Positions 26,095-35,477 of a DNA stretch of 64,000 nt are shown here, piece after piece. The stretch is taken from contig CAVTFR010000015.1 of NCBI GenBank assembly GCA_963734025.1, forward strand, positions 1 to 64,000. Reading direction: 5' to 3'. This DNA comes from JACVRW01 sp963734025 (GTDB taxonomy: Bacteria > Actinomycetota > Thermoleophilia > Solirubrobacterales > Thermoleophilaceae). The notes beneath the pieces are model-generated. The model did no database searches. It saw nothing but the letters and a program-made list of their open reading frames with translations, and was not told where the DNA came from. Position 1 is the stretch's first letter; every line of letters starts with the position of its first letter. The translations under genes and the position numbers were made by a program.

Positions 26095-26825
26095 GCGACT
26101 TCGACCAGCCCATTCTGCCGGGCCCGGGCGCGAGCGACTACGAGCGTTACCTGCGTACCGACGAGCTGCTCTCGCTCCAGAAGCGGCCCGAGGAGCAGGC
26201 CCACCGGGACGAGCTCCTCTTCCAGACGGTGCACCAGGCTTCCGAGCTGTGGCTGAAGCTCGCGGTGACCGAGGTCGGCGAGGCTGCGGCGCTCGTCAGC
26301 CGCGACGACCTGCCGGCTGCGCTGCGCCTGCTGCGGCGGGCCAACCTCTGCCTGACGCTGATCACCGAGCAGCTCGACATGCTCGAGCACATCGCGCCCT
26401 GGGAGTACCACGAGGTTCGCAGGGTGCTCGGCCACGGCAGCGGCTTCGACTCGCCCGGCTTCAGGCGGATCCGCGAGGTCACGCCGGTGCTGCTGGCGGC
26501 CTTCCGGGAGGCGCTCGGGCGCGCCGGGTTGACCGTCGTCGAGCTCTACCGGTCGGGTCGTGAGCACGAGGACCTCTATCAGCTCGCCGAGCAGGTGATC
26601 GAGTGGGACGAGCGCGTCAACGTCTGGCGCTACCGGCACTACAAGGTGATCACGCGCGTGATCGGAGCCAACGTGGTCGGGACCCAGGGGACGCCCGTCG
26701 AGGTGCTCGGCAGGCTGATCCAGCAGAGCTTCTGCCCGGAGCTCTGGGAGGCGCGCGATCGCCTGACGGAGCTGTCGGACCAGCCTCCCGGTGAGGGCCT
26801 GCCCGGCCACGGCTCCGGCCGATGA
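26091..26825 (+). CDS. kynA: Tryptophan 2,3-dioxygenase
   Basis: A 244-aa haem dioxygenase that opens the indole ring of tryptophan to N-formylkynurenine. Family features are YERYLRTDELLSLQK, LLFQTVHQASELWLKL (the tryptophan-pocket helix), WEYHEVRRVLGHGSGFDSPGF (haem-side region) and the C-terminal WRYRHYKVITRVIG with NVVGTQGTPVEVL. Length is normal. Its stop overlaps the next gene's start, so it belongs to the same transcription unit. Confidence 0.92.
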   Translation: MSDFDQPILPGPGASDYERYLRTDELLSLQKRPEEQAHRDELLFQTVHQASELWLKLAVTEVGEAAALVSRDDLPAALRLLRRANLCLTLITEQLDMLEHIAPWEYHEVRRVLGHGSGFDSPGFRRIREVTPVLLAAFREALGRAGLTVVELYRSGREHEDLYQLAEQVIEWDERVNVWRYRHYKVITRVIGANVVGTQGTPVEVLGRLIQQSFCPELWEARDRLTELSDQPPGEGLPGHGSGR

Positions 26826-27997
26826 CGACACAGGCCGAGCTCGACGTGGACGCGGTGCGCGAGCGCTTCTCGTCGCTCGGCACGCGCTTCAGCTTCTTCG
26901 ACGCCCCGGGCGGGACCCAGGTGCCCGACGAGGTCGGGACAGCGATGGCCGCCGCGCTGCGCGAGGCGAGCGGCAACCTCGGCGCTCCCTACGAGACGGG
27001 GCGGCGGGTCGAGCGGATCCTCACCGCGGCCAGGGCCGCCGCGGGCCTCTGGCTCGGCTGCGAGGCGGGCGAGGTCGTGTTCGGGGCGAACATGACGACG
27101 CTCGACTTCGCGCTCGCCCGCACGCTCGCGCGCGACCTGCGCCCGGGCGACGAGATCGTCGTGACCCGCCTCGACCACGACGGTGGCGTGGCGCCCTGGG
27201 TCGAGCTCGGCGCCGACCTCGGTCTCGAGATACGGCACGTCGACCTGCTCGAGGACCTAACGCTCGACTACGAGGACCTCGAGCGGAAGTTGTCGGAGCG
27301 GACGCGCGTGGTGGCGTTCGCGTGGGCGTCGAACGCGGTGGGCGCCGTGACCGACGCCGAGCGCGTCTGCTCGCTCGCGCACGAGGCGGGCGCGCTCGCC
27401 TGGATCGACGCGGTCCACTACGCGGCGCACGAGCCGGTCGACGTGCACGCGATCGGCGCCGACGTCCTGTTCTGCTCGGCGTACAAGTGGTGCGGCCCGC
27501 ACTTGGGCATGGCCTACGTCCGCACCGAGGTCGCCGAGCGCTGGCGGCCCTTCAAGGCACGTCCCTCGCCGAGCGACCCGATCGGCCGCCGCTTCGAGAC
27601 GGGGACGCCGCCCTTCGAGCTGCTCGCCGGGCTCACCGCAACCATCGAGTACATGGAGTCGATCGGCGGGTTCGAGGCGATCGTCCCCTTCGAGCGAGAG
27701 CTGTGCGAGCGCTTCCTCGACGGACTGCCCGAGGGCGTCGAGCTGTACGGCCCGAAGACGTCACGCGGACGCGTGCCCACCTTCCTCGTCAACGTCGCCG
27801 GCAGGCCCGCTGCCGAGGTCGCGGAGCAGCTCGCCGCGCGCGGCTACGGCGTCTGGCACCACCACAACTGGTACTCGCTCGGGCTCAGGCCTCTGCTCCC
27901 GTACGAGGACGAGTCGGTGCGCATCGGGCTCTTCCACTACAACACGGTCCACGAGGTCGACGGGCTGCTCGAAGAGCTCGCCGAGCTGGCGCGGTAG
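26822..27997 (+). CDS. Cysteine desulfurase-like class V aminotransferase-fold protein
   Basis: A 391-aa PLP enzyme similar to the cysteine desulfurase-like group: FSFFDAPGGTQVPDEVGTAM near the N-terminus, WIDAVHYAAHEPVD (cofactor Asp), and the cofactor lysine 222 in LFCSAYKWCGPHLG. The C-terminus has GYGVWHHHNWYSLGL. Kynureninase has the same fold and would act two steps after tryptophan dioxygenase, with which this gene overlaps. Whether this protein is a kynureninase substitute or a desulfurase cannot be settled by eye. Confidence 0.82.
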   Translation: MTTQAELDVDAVRERFSSLGTRFSFFDAPGGTQVPDEVGTAMAAALREASGNLGAPYETGRRVERILTAARAAAGLWLGCEAGEVVFGANMTTLDFALARTLARDLRPGDEIVVTRLDHDGGVAPWVELGADLGLEIRHVDLLEDLTLDYEDLERKLSERTRVVAFAWASNAVGAVTDAERVCSLAHEAGALAWIDAVHYAAHEPVDVHAIGADVLFCSAYKWCGPHLGMAYVRTEVAERWRPFKARPSPSDPIGRRFETGTPPFELLAGLTATIEYMESIGGFEAIVPFERELCERFLDGLPEGVELYGPKTSRGRVPTFLVNVAGRPAAEVAEQLAARGYGVWHHHNWYSLGLRPLLPYEDESVRIGLFHYNTVHEVDGLLEELAELAR

Positions 27998-28010
27998 CGT
28001 CTCGGGTCAG

Positions 28011-29924
28011 ATGAAGGTCACGCTTCCCGACGGCTCGCCGCTCGAGCTCCCGGATGGTTCCACGGGGGCCGACGCGGCACGCGCGATCGGCGAGGGCCTC
28101 GCCCGCGCGGCGCTCGGCGTGCGCCAGAACGGGGACCTGCGCGACCTCGACGCTCCGCTCGAGGAGGGACCCGTCGAGATCGTGACCTCGCGGGACCCGG
28201 ATGCGCTCTGGCTGATCCGGCACGACGCCGCCCACGTGCTGGCGACGGCGGTGCTCGAGCTCTATCCCGGCGTGAAGATCTCGATCGGGCCCCCGATCGA
28301 CGACGGCTTCTACTACGACTTCGAGTTCCCGGATGGCCAGAAGCTCACCGAGGAGGACTTCGAGCGCGTCGAGGCCAAGATGCGCGAGCACATCAAGGCC
28401 GACGAGCACTTCGAGCGCGTCGACGTGCCGGTGGCCGATGCGATCGAGCGCTTCCGCGCCGAGGGCCAGGACTACAAGGTCGAGCTGATCGAGGACCTGA
28501 TCCGGGACGAAGGCGTCGAGACCGTCTCCCTCTACCGCAACGGACCCTTCACGGACCTCTGCCGCGGGCCGCACGGTCCCGGCACCGGCCGGATCAAGGC
28601 GTTCAAGCTGACGAGCGTGGCGGGCGCCTACTGGCGCGGCGACTCGGATCGCCAGATGCTCACGCGCGTGTATGGGACGGCCTTCCTCTCGAAGGACGAT
28701 CTCGAGGAGCACCTGCGCCTGCTCGAGGAGGCGCGCGCGCGAGACCACCGCAAGCTCGGGCGCGAGCTCGAGCTGTTCATGCTCTCCGACCTCTCGCCCG
28801 GCTCGCCCTTCTGGCTCCCCAACGGGACTCACCTCTGGAACGAGCTGACGAAGCTGTGGCGCACGACCAACGTCGACCACGGCTACACCGAGGTCCGCAC
28901 GCCGATCCTCTACGACGTCGAGCTGTGGAAGCAGTCGGGCCACTGGCATGTGTACCGCGACCACATGTACTTCACCGACGTCGAGGACCGTCCGATGGGC
29001 CTCAAGCCGATGAACTGCCCGGCGCACGTCCAGATCTACAAGCGCCGGCTGCGCTCCTACCGGGACCTGCCGATCCGCTACTGCGAGCAGGGCCTCGTCC
29101 ACCGGCACGAGCCGAGCGGCACGTTGCATGGGTTGTTGCGCGTGCGCCACATCACCCAGGACGACGCGCACGTGTTCTGCACCGAGGAGCAGATCGAGGA
29201 GGAGGTGCTGCGCTGCGTCGACTTCAGCTATTTCATCTACGACCAGTTCGGCTTCAAGCCGCGGCTCGAGCTCTCCACCCGGCCGGAGAAGCGCGTCGGC
29301 GAGGAGGAAATGTGGGACAAGGCCGAGGCGGCGCTGCAGCGCGCGCTCGAGAGCCGCGGGCTCGAGTACGAGCTCAACGAGGGAGACGGCGCGTTCTACG
29401 GCCCCAAGATCGACCTGCACATGACGGACGCGATCGGGCGCTCCTGGCAGCTCGGCACGGTCCAGCTCGACTACTACATGCCCGAGCGGTTCGAGCTCGT
29501 CTACACCGGAGCGGACAACGCGGAGCACCGTCCGGCGATGATCCACCGCGCCTCGATGGGCTCCTTCGAGCGCTTCATCGGCATTCTGATCGAGCACTAC
29601 GCGGGCGAGTTCCCGCTGTGGCTGGCGCCGGTCCAGGCGATCGTGCTCCCGATCTCGGACCGCCACCTCGAATACGCGCGCGGAGTACACCGCGAGCTGG
29701 AGGACGCCGGCATCCGGACGCAGCTGGACGAGCGGACCGAGTCGGTCGGCAAGAAGATCCGCGACGCCGAGCTCCACAAGGTGCCCTACATGCTCGTGGT
29801 GGGCGATCAGGAGCGGGCCGACGGCATGGTGGCGGTCCGGCGCCACCGCGAGGGCGACCAGGGCGCAATGCTGGTCAGCGAGTTCACCGGCCGGATATCC
29901 GCCGCTATACTCGCCCGCGAATGA
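28011..29924 (+). CDS. thrS: Threonyl-tRNA synthetase
   Basis: A 637-aa class II synthetase. It has an N-terminal TGS domain (residues 1-60), an editing domain with HDAAHVLATAV and DLCRGPHGPGTG, the catalytic core with GLKPMNCPAHVQIYK (zinc Cys), motif 2 RYCEQGLVHRHEPSGTLHGLLRVR, and motif 3 within RASMGSFERFIGILIEHY. The anticodon-binding domain is at the end. TAGCGT ten bases before ATG may be its -10 box. The infC promoter lies within its last codons. Confidence 0.97.
   Translation: MKVTLPDGSPLELPDGSTGADAARAIGEGLARAALGVRQNGDLRDLDAPLEEGPVEIVTSRDPDALWLIRHDAAHVLATAVLELYPGVKISIGPPIDDGFYYDFEFPDGQKLTEEDFERVEAKMREHIKADEHFERVDVPVADAIERFRAEGQDYKVELIEDLIRDEGVETVSLYRNGPFTDLCRGPHGPGTGRIKAFKLTSVAGAYWRGDSDRQMLTRVYGTAFLSKDDLEEHLRLLEEARARDHRKLGRELELFMLSDLSPGSPFWLPNGTHLWNELTKLWRTTNVDHGYTEVRTPILYDVELWKQSGHWHVYRDHMYFTDVEDRPMGLKPMNCPAHVQIYKRRLRSYRDLPIRYCEQGLVHRHEPSGTLHGLLRVRHITQDDAHVFCTEEQIEEEVLRCVDFSYFIYDQFGFKPRLELSTRPEKRVGEEEMWDKAEAALQRALESRGLEYELNEGDGAFYGPKIDLHMTDAIGRSWQLGTVQLDYYMPERFELVYTGADNAEHRPAMIHRASMGSFERFIGILIEHYAGEFPLWLAPVQAIVLPISDRHLEYARGVHRELEDAGIRTQLDERTESVGKKIRDAELHKVPYMLVVGDQERADGMVAVRRHREGDQGAMLVSEFTGRISAAILARE
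29883..29911 (+). promoter_or_regulatory. Promoter of the infC-rpmI-rplT operon
   Basis: A -10 TATACT (29906-29911, context GCTATACTC) with a possible -35 TTCACC (29883-29888) at 17-bp spacing. It lies within the 3' end of thrS and gives a leader of about 50 nt before infC. Confidence 0.6.
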
Positions 29925-29969
29925 GGCGAAGGAAAATCTCGCGCTTTTGACGGCCGGTAGCTGCAGCTA

Positions 29970-30617
29970 GTGCCGATCCCGCGAAAGTTCGATCGGCGCC
30001 CGCCTGAGCGCGACGAGACTCGCATCAACGAGCGCATCCGCGTACCGCAGGTGCGCCTCATCGGCGAGGACGGAAGCCAGATCGGTGTGGTCGAGACGCA
30101 GCGTGCTTTGCGCTACGCGCAGGAGCGCGACCTCGACCTCGTCGAGGTCGCCGCCGACGCCCGCCCGCCGGTCGTGCGCGTGCTCGACTACTCGAAGTAC
30201 AAGTACGAGCAGGAGCAGAAGGCCAAGGCCGCCCGCCGCCACCAGAAGCAGGTCAACGTCCGCGAGATCAAGCTGCGGCCCAAGATCGCGACGAACGACT
30301 ACGAGACGAAGAAGAACCACGTCGTCCGCTTCCTGAAGGGCGACGATCGCGTGAAGGTCACGATCATGTTCCGCGGCCGGGAGCAGACCCACCCCGAGCG
30401 TGGCGAGATGCTGCTCAACCGGCTCGCCGACGACGTCGCCGAGCTCGGGACGGTCGAGCAGGCGCCCCAGCAGGACGGCCGCAACATGACGATGCTGCTG
30501 GCGCCGGTCAAGCGCCGGCCGCAGGAGGCCGGCTCAGAGGACGGGGACGCAGCGGACGTCGACGCAGGGGAGGCCGACGCCAACTCCGCGGGGCCTCCGC
30601 AGGCAGAAGCCTCCTAG
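29970..30617 (+). CDS. infC: Translation initiation factor IF-3
   Basis: A 215-aa IF-3, which binds the 30S subunit and checks start-codon pairing. The N-domain has INERIRVPQVRLIGEDGSQIG and the linker region YKYEQEQKAKAARR; the C-domain has VNVREIKLRPKI, DYETKKNHVVRFLKGDDRVKVT and FRGREQTHPERG. A C-terminal acidic tail of about 35 residues (SEDGDAADVDAGEADAN) extends beyond the usual end. The start is GTG 29970; no strong ribosome site is seen. Confidence 0.95.
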   Translation: MPIPRKFDRRPPERDETRINERIRVPQVRLIGEDGSQIGVVETQRALRYAQERDLDLVEVAADARPPVVRVLDYSKYKYEQEQKAKAARRHQKQVNVREIKLRPKIATNDYETKKNHVVRFLKGDDRVKVTIMFRGREQTHPERGEMLLNRLADDVAELGTVEQAPQQDGRNMTMLLAPVKRRPQEAGSEDGDAADVDAGEADANSAGPPQAEAS

Positions 30618-30669
30618 GCCGCCAACCCGCGGGTGGCCTGAATCCCGTCTGCTTCAATAGACCGTCGAC

Positions 30670-30864
30670 ATGCCGAAGATGAAGACCCACTCCGGCGCCA
30701 AGAAGCGCTTCAAGAAGACCGCCACGGGCAAGCTGCGCGCGCGGCACTCCTTCACGAGCCACAACCTCGGGAAGAAGCCCGCGAAGCGCAAGCGCCGCCT
30801 TGGCCGGCCGGTCGAGGTCTCGCAGCATGACCACGACCGCGTGATGGAGCTGCTCCACAAGTGA
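30670..30864 (+). CDS. rpmI: 50S ribosomal protein L35
   Basis: A 64-aa very basic protein with the L35 pattern MPKMKTHSGAKKRFKKT, GKLRARHSFTSHNLGKK. It is located between infC and rplT as in most bacteria. Its stop overlaps the rplT GTG (GTGA). Confidence 0.97.
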   Translation: MPKMKTHSGAKKRFKKTATGKLRARHSFTSHNLGKKPAKRKRRLGRPVEVSQHDHDRVMELLHK

Positions 30865-31220
30865 GCCGTGTCAAGCGCTCAGTTCACGCGCGCAAGAAGC
30901 GCAGGGCCACCCTCGACCGGACGAAGGGCTACCGCGGGCAGGCCAAGTCGAGCTACAAGCGGGCCAAGGAGGCGCTGCTCAAGGCCGACTCGTACGCATA
31001 CCGAGACCGGCGCAACCGCAAGCGCGACTTCCGGCGGCTCTGGATCACCCGCATCAACGCCGCGGCGCGCCGCGAGGGCATGTCCTACAGCCAGTTCATG
31101 CACGGCCTCAAGGAGGCCGGCATCGAGGTCGACCGCAAGGTGCTCGCGGACATCGCGGTCCGCGATCCCGAGACCTTCCGACGTTTTGCCGAGCGAGCCC
31201 GGGAGGCCGTGGCCGCCTAG
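30861..31220 (+). CDS. rplT: 50S ribosomal protein L20
   Basis: A 119-aa L20 with SRVKRSVHARKKRRATLDRT, KGYRGQAKSSYKRAKEAL, YRDRRNRKRDFRRLWITRIN and GMSYSQFMHGLKEAGIEVDR. GTG start overlapping rpmI. A strong terminator follows. In other bacteria L20 represses this operon through a leader RNA; I could not recognise such a leader here. Confidence 0.97.
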   Translation: MSRVKRSVHARKKRRATLDRTKGYRGQAKSSYKRAKEALLKADSYAYRDRRNRKRDFRRLWITRINAAARREGMSYSQFMHGLKEAGIEVDRKVLADIAVRDPETFRRFAERAREAVAA

Positions 31221-31252
31221 CAGCGCGCGAACCACGGAACCGACTCTCTCCC

Positions 31253-31278
31253 GGGCGCCCCACGTGGGCGCCCTTTTC
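31253..31278 (+). terminator. Intrinsic terminator of infC-rpmI-rplT
   Basis: A perfect 8-bp stem GGGCGCCC on both sides of a 5-nt loop (CACGT), followed by TTTT. It separates rplT from the methyltransferase gene. Confidence 0.85.
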
Positions 31279-31283
31279 GTTCC

Positions 31284-31964
31284 ATGATCCGTTCAGCCGA
31301 CAACGACAAGCTCAAGACGATCCGCAAGCTCCGGCAGAAGCGCTGGCGCGCGAAGCTCGGGCTGTTCGCCGCCGAGGGCGAGGACCTGGTCGAGGCGGCG
31401 CAGGTCGCGGGCTGGCCGGCCGAGTTCGTGCTGCGCGCCGGGGAGGACGTTGAGCCGGAGCTGCTCGCGGAGGTGAGCGCGCTCGGCTCGGGGAGCAGGG
31501 TGATCGGCGTCTACCCGCAGCGCTTCGGCGAGCCCGGCGGCAGCGTGTCGGTGTACCTGCACGGCGTCGAGGACCCGGGGAACGTGGGGAGCGTCATGCG
31601 CTCGGCCCACGCGCTCGCCGACGGGCCGGTGATCCTCGGCCCGGGCTGCGCAGACCCGTTCTCCCCGAAGGCCGTGCGCGCGAGCATGGGCTCCGTCTTC
31701 GCGCGGCCGCCGGCGCGCGCGGACGGCCCCGCCGAGCTGCCGGGCACCCTCGTCCCGCTCGAGGCGCAGGCGGAGACGACGCTCGCTGAGGCCGCGCTCG
31801 AGCCGCCGCTCGTCCTCTGCCTCGGCGCCGAGCGGGCCGGGCTGCCCGACGAGCTGAGCGCCGGCGCGGTGCGGATCCCGGTGGCGACGGACTCGCTCAA
31901 CGTGGCGATGGCGGCGACGGTCGCCCTCTACGAGGTCGCGCGTAGGATGGCCGCCCATGCCTGA
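31284..31964 (+). CDS. TrmH/SpoU-family RNA 2'-O-methyltransferase
   Basis: A 226-aa SPOUT methyltransferase with an N-terminal substrate-binding part (LKTIRKLRQKRWRAKLGLFAAEGEDLVEAA). The knot has YLHGVEDPGNVGSVMRSAHAL (motif 1, N and R), LCLGAERAGLPDEL (motif 2) and IPVATDSLNVAMAATVALYEV (motif 3). It probably methylates rRNA or tRNA; the position (often rplT-trmH-pheS) is conserved in many bacteria. Confidence 0.9.
   Translation: MIRSADNDKLKTIRKLRQKRWRAKLGLFAAEGEDLVEAAQVAGWPAEFVLRAGEDVEPELLAEVSALGSGSRVIGVYPQRFGEPGGSVSVYLHGVEDPGNVGSVMRSAHALADGPVILGPGCADPFSPKAVRASMGSVFARPPARADGPAELPGTLVPLEAQAETTLAEAALEPPLVLCLGAERAGLPDELSAGAVRIPVATDSLNVAMAATVALYEVARRMAAHA
31943..31948 (+). promoter_or_regulatory. 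-10 box before pheS
   Basis: TAGGAT within the end of the trmH-like gene ends eight bases before the pheS ATG, so pheS-pheT may also have its own leaderless transcript. Confidence 0.5.
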
Positions 31965-33015
31965 CCTGAATGAGCTGCGCGCCGAGGGCGAGAGCGCGAT
32001 CGCCGCGGCGGGCACGACCGCCGAGCTCGAGGAGCTGCGCGTGCGCCTGCTCGGCCGCAAGTCGGAGCTGACCGCGACGCTGCGCTCGATCGGGGAGCTG
32101 CCGCCGGAGGAGCGCGGGCCGGTCGGCAAGCAGGCGAACGAGGTGAGGCAGGCGCTCGAGGGTCTGCTCGCGGAGCGGACCGCCGAGCTCGAGGCGGCAG
32201 AGCTCGATCGCCGGCTCGCGGAGGACCGCATCGACGTGACGCTCCCCGGCGACCCGCCGCTGCCCACCGGTCACCTGCATCTCGTCACGCAGATCCGCCG
32301 GCGCATGGAGGACATCTTCGTCGGGCTCGGATTCGAGGTGCTCGAAGGCCCCGAGATCGAGTACGACTACTACAACTTCACGGCGCTCAACCATCCGCCT
32401 GAGCACCCGGCGCGGCTGCCGCAGGACACGTTCTACCTCGCCGAGAGCGTCCTTTTGCGCACCCACACCTCGCCGATGCAGGTGCGCGCGATGGAGGCGC
32501 AGGCGCCGCCTATCTACATCGTCGTGCCGGGGCGCGTGTACCGGCCGGACACGCCGGACGCCACGCACGTGCCGATGTTCTGGCAGCTCGAGGGGCTCGC
32601 GATCGACGAGGACATCACGCTCGCCGACCTCCAGGGCGTGCTGCTCCAGTTCGCGCGCCAGATGTTCGGTGAGGACACGCGCGTGCGCCTGCGGCCCGGC
32701 TACTTCCCCTTCACCGAGCCGAGCGTCGAGGTCGACGTGTCCTGCTTCCGCTGCGGCGGCACCGGCTGGGAGGGCGCCCAGCGCTGCTTCACCTGTAAGG
32801 GCGAGGCCTGGATCGAGATCCTCGGCTCGGGGATGGTCGATCCCAACGTGCTCGACTACGTCGCCGGGACGGGCTACGACAACGAGCGCGTGCAGGGCTT
32901 CGCGTTCGGGATGGGCATCGAGCGGATCGCGAGCATCGTGCACGAGGTCCCCGACCTGCGCATGCTCTACGAGAACGACCTGCGACTGCTCGAGCAGTTC
33001 GGGGCGGGCGTATGA
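31957..33015 (+). CDS. pheS: Phenylalanyl-tRNA synthetase alpha subunit
   Basis: A 352-aa class II catalytic subunit. The N-terminal coiled coil includes RVRLLGRKSELTATLRSIGEL; the core has GHLHLVTQIRRRMEDIFVGLGF, EGPEIEYDYYNFTALNHPPEHPAR, LRTHTSPMQVRAM, and PGRVYRPDTPDATHVPMFWQLEGL. A CFRCGGTGWEGAQRCFTCKG insert with four cysteines is a likely zinc site found in part of the family. Overlaps pheT by four bases. Confidence 0.97.
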   Translation: MPDLNELRAEGESAIAAAGTTAELEELRVRLLGRKSELTATLRSIGELPPEERGPVGKQANEVRQALEGLLAERTAELEAAELDRRLAEDRIDVTLPGDPPLPTGHLHLVTQIRRRMEDIFVGLGFEVLEGPEIEYDYYNFTALNHPPEHPARLPQDTFYLAESVLLRTHTSPMQVRAMEAQAPPIYIVVPGRVYRPDTPDATHVPMFWQLEGLAIDEDITLADLQGVLLQFARQMFGEDTRVRLRPGYFPFTEPSVEVDVSCFRCGGTGWEGAQRCFTCKGEAWIEILGSGMVDPNVLDYVAGTGYDNERVQGFAFGMGIERIASIVHEVPDLRMLYENDLRLLEQFGAGV

Positions 33016-35477
33016 GGGTGCCGGTCGGCTGGCTGCGCTCCTACTGCGACCCCGGCATCCCGGCCGAGGAGATCGCCGACGCGCTGACGATGGCGGGCGA
33101 CAAGCTCGAGCGGCTCCACCGGACGGGCGTGGGGGACCCCGCGGCGTTCCTGACCGGGCGCGTGCTCGAGTCCGAGCGCCACCCGAACGCCGACCGGCTC
33201 AGCGTCTGCGTCGTCGACGTGGGCCGCGGCGAGCCCCAGACGATCGTCTGCGGCGCGCCGAACGTTGCGGCGGGGCAGACCGTGGCGGTGGCATTGCCGG
33301 GAGCGTTGATGCCGGACGGCAGCACCCTCGGTGAGGCCGAGCTGCGCGGCGTCGCCTCGAGCGGCATGATCCTCGCCGAGGACGAGGTCGGCATCGGCGA
33401 GGACCACAACGGGATCATGGTGCTCTCCGGCGAGCTGCCGGTGGGCGCTCCGCTCGCGGAGCACCTGCCGATCGTGGACGAGGTGCTCGAGCTCGAGATC
33501 ACCCCGAACCGGCCGGACATCATGTCCGTTTACGGCGTGGCGCGCGACCTGCACGCCGTGACCGGCGCGCCGCTCGCCGAGGACCCGACGGCGCGCGACG
33601 CGGAGCCGTCGGGCGGCGACTCGGCGGATGACCACGCCTCCGTCGAGATCGACCCCGAGATCTGCCTGCGCTTCACGGCGCGCGTCTTCGAGGAGGTCGA
33701 GATCGGGCCGTCGCCGCTGTGGCTGAAGCAGCGCCTGATGGCAGCCGGCCAGCGGCCGATCTCGAACGTGGTCGACATCACCAACTACGTGATGCTCGCG
33801 ACCGGTCAGCCGCTCCACGCGTTCGACCTCGACGAGGTGCGCGGCTCGCGCATCATCGTGAGGCGGGCCACCGAGGGCGAGCGCATGACGACGCTCGACG
33901 ACGTCGAGCGCACCTTCTCCTCCGAGGTCGCGCTCGTCTGCGACGCCGAGGGGCCGACCGGCATCGCCGGGATCATGGGCGGGCAGGTTTCCGAGGTATC
34001 GGACACGACGACACGCGTGCTGATGGAGGCCGCCACCTGGGTCGGGCCGAACATCATGCGGACCTCGAAGACGCTCGGGCTGCGCACCGAGGCGTCGGCG
34101 CGCTTCGAGAAGCAGCTCCATCCCGAGCAGGCGATCGCGGCGCAGCGGCTCGCGGCCCGGCTCATGGTCGACCTGTGCGGCGCGCGCTTCGTGCCCGGCA
34201 CGATCGACGCGTACCCGCACCCGGCCGAACCGCATGTCGTGGCGCTCCGCGAGGAGCGCATGGAGCGCCTGCTCGGCGAGCAGATCCCCTCGGAGCGCGT
34301 GACCGAGATCCTCGAGCGGCTGGGCTTCGAAAGAGAGTCGGAGACGCTCGGCTCCGGCCGGCCGGACGCTCACGCACGGCGAGATGCATGGAGGGTGCCG
34401 CCTTGGCGCGACGCCGACGTCCAGCGCGAGGCCGACATGATCGAGGAGGTCGCCCGCATCCACGGGCTCGACAAGCTCCCGACGACGCTGCCGGCCCGCG
34501 AGGGCGCCGTCGGCCGGCTCTCGGACGGACAGCGCCTGCGTCGCCGGATCGAGGACCTGCTGCGCGACCGCGGCCTGAGCGAGTGCATCGCCTACGCGTT
34601 CACCTCGCGCACCGCCCTCGGGCGCCTGCGCCTTGGCGACGAGCCCGTGCTCACGATCGACAACCCGCTGTCCGAGGACCTGAGCGTTATGCGCCCGCTG
34701 TTGCTGCCCGGGCTGCTCGACGCGGCGCGCCACAACACGGCGCACGGGCGCGCGGGCGTGGCGCTCTTCGAGGCCGCCCACGTCTACCACCCGGCGGGCC
34801 CGCTCGAGCCTCCGCCCGAGGGCTCTCCGCGCGGTGCGCTGCCGGCGAGCGAGCCGCTCCGCCTATCCGTCCTGATGACGCAGGCGGCGCCGGGCGGCTG
34901 GCGCACCCCCGAGCGGCCCGCGGACTTCTTCGCCGCGCGGGCCCTGCTCGAGGCGCTGCTAGGCGTGACGGGTGTCGAGTGGGACGCCGAGCCGGACACC
35001 AGGCCCTTCGTGCACCCGGGCCGCTCCGCGCTGGTCCGCACCGCCGACGGCCGCGAGCTCGGCTGGATCGGCGAGCTGCACCCGCTCGTGCTGCGCGAGT
35101 GGGACCTCGAGGGGCCCGCCGCCGCCTTCGAGCTCGACCTCGACGCGCTCGTGGCGCTCACAGCCGGGGCGCTGGAGGTCTACAGCGACGTGACCAGCTT
35201 CCCGGCGGTCCTGCAGGACATCGCCGTCGTGGTGCCGGAGGAGGTGCCGGCGAGCCGCGTCGAGGAGGCGGTCCGCGCCGGCGGCGCCGATCTCCTCGGC
35301 GCGCTGTCCGTCTTCGACCTCTACCGCGGCGCGCAGGTGGGGGAGGGCAACAAGTCGCTGGCCCTGCGGCTCGAGTTCCGCGCGCCCGACCGCACGCTCA
35401 CGGACGAGGAGGTGGCGGAGCGCCGCACGGCGATCGAGCGCGAGCTCGAGTCCATCGGAGGGCGGCTGCGTGCATAG
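33012..35477 (+). CDS. pheT: Phenylalanyl-tRNA synthetase beta subunit
   Basis: An 821-aa beta subunit with the usual domain order: tRNA-binding OB fold (LTGRVLESERHPNADRLSVC), B3/B4 editing domain (PNRPDIMSVYGVARDLHAV), B5, catalytic-like core with DNPLSEDLSVMRPLLLPGLL, and the C-terminal ferredoxin-like anticodon domain (FPAVLQDIAVVVPEEVPA, ending DRTLTDEEVAERR). ATG start overlaps pheS; its last bases overlap argC. Confidence 0.97.
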   Translation: MRVPVGWLRSYCDPGIPAEEIADALTMAGDKLERLHRTGVGDPAAFLTGRVLESERHPNADRLSVCVVDVGRGEPQTIVCGAPNVAAGQTVAVALPGALMPDGSTLGEAELRGVASSGMILAEDEVGIGEDHNGIMVLSGELPVGAPLAEHLPIVDEVLELEITPNRPDIMSVYGVARDLHAVTGAPLAEDPTARDAEPSGGDSADDHASVEIDPEICLRFTARVFEEVEIGPSPLWLKQRLMAAGQRPISNVVDITNYVMLATGQPLHAFDLDEVRGSRIIVRRATEGERMTTLDDVERTFSSEVALVCDAEGPTGIAGIMGGQVSEVSDTTTRVLMEAATWVGPNIMRTSKTLGLRTEASARFEKQLHPEQAIAAQRLAARLMVDLCGARFVPGTIDAYPHPAEPHVVALREERMERLLGEQIPSERVTEILERLGFERESETLGSGRPDAHARRDAWRVPPWRDADVQREADMIEEVARIHGLDKLPTTLPAREGAVGRLSDGQRLRRRIEDLLRDRGLSECIAYAFTSRTALGRLRLGDEPVLTIDNPLSEDLSVMRPLLLPGLLDAARHNTAHGRAGVALFEAAHVYHPAGPLEPPPEGSPRGALPASEPLRLSVLMTQAAPGGWRTPERPADFFAARALLEALLGVTGVEWDAEPDTRPFVHPGRSALVRTADGRELGWIGELHPLVLREWDLEGPAAAFELDLDALVALTAGALEVYSDVTSFPAVLQDIAVVVPEEVPASRVEEAVRAGGADLLGALSVFDLYRGAQVGEGNKSLALRLEFRAPDRTLTDEEVAERRTAIERELESIGGRLRA

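Noticed and set aside
29912..29969. L20-type autoregulatory leader or attenuator before infC
   Set aside because: The leader is only about 50 nt and shows no pseudoknot or terminator-like stem that I can recognise.
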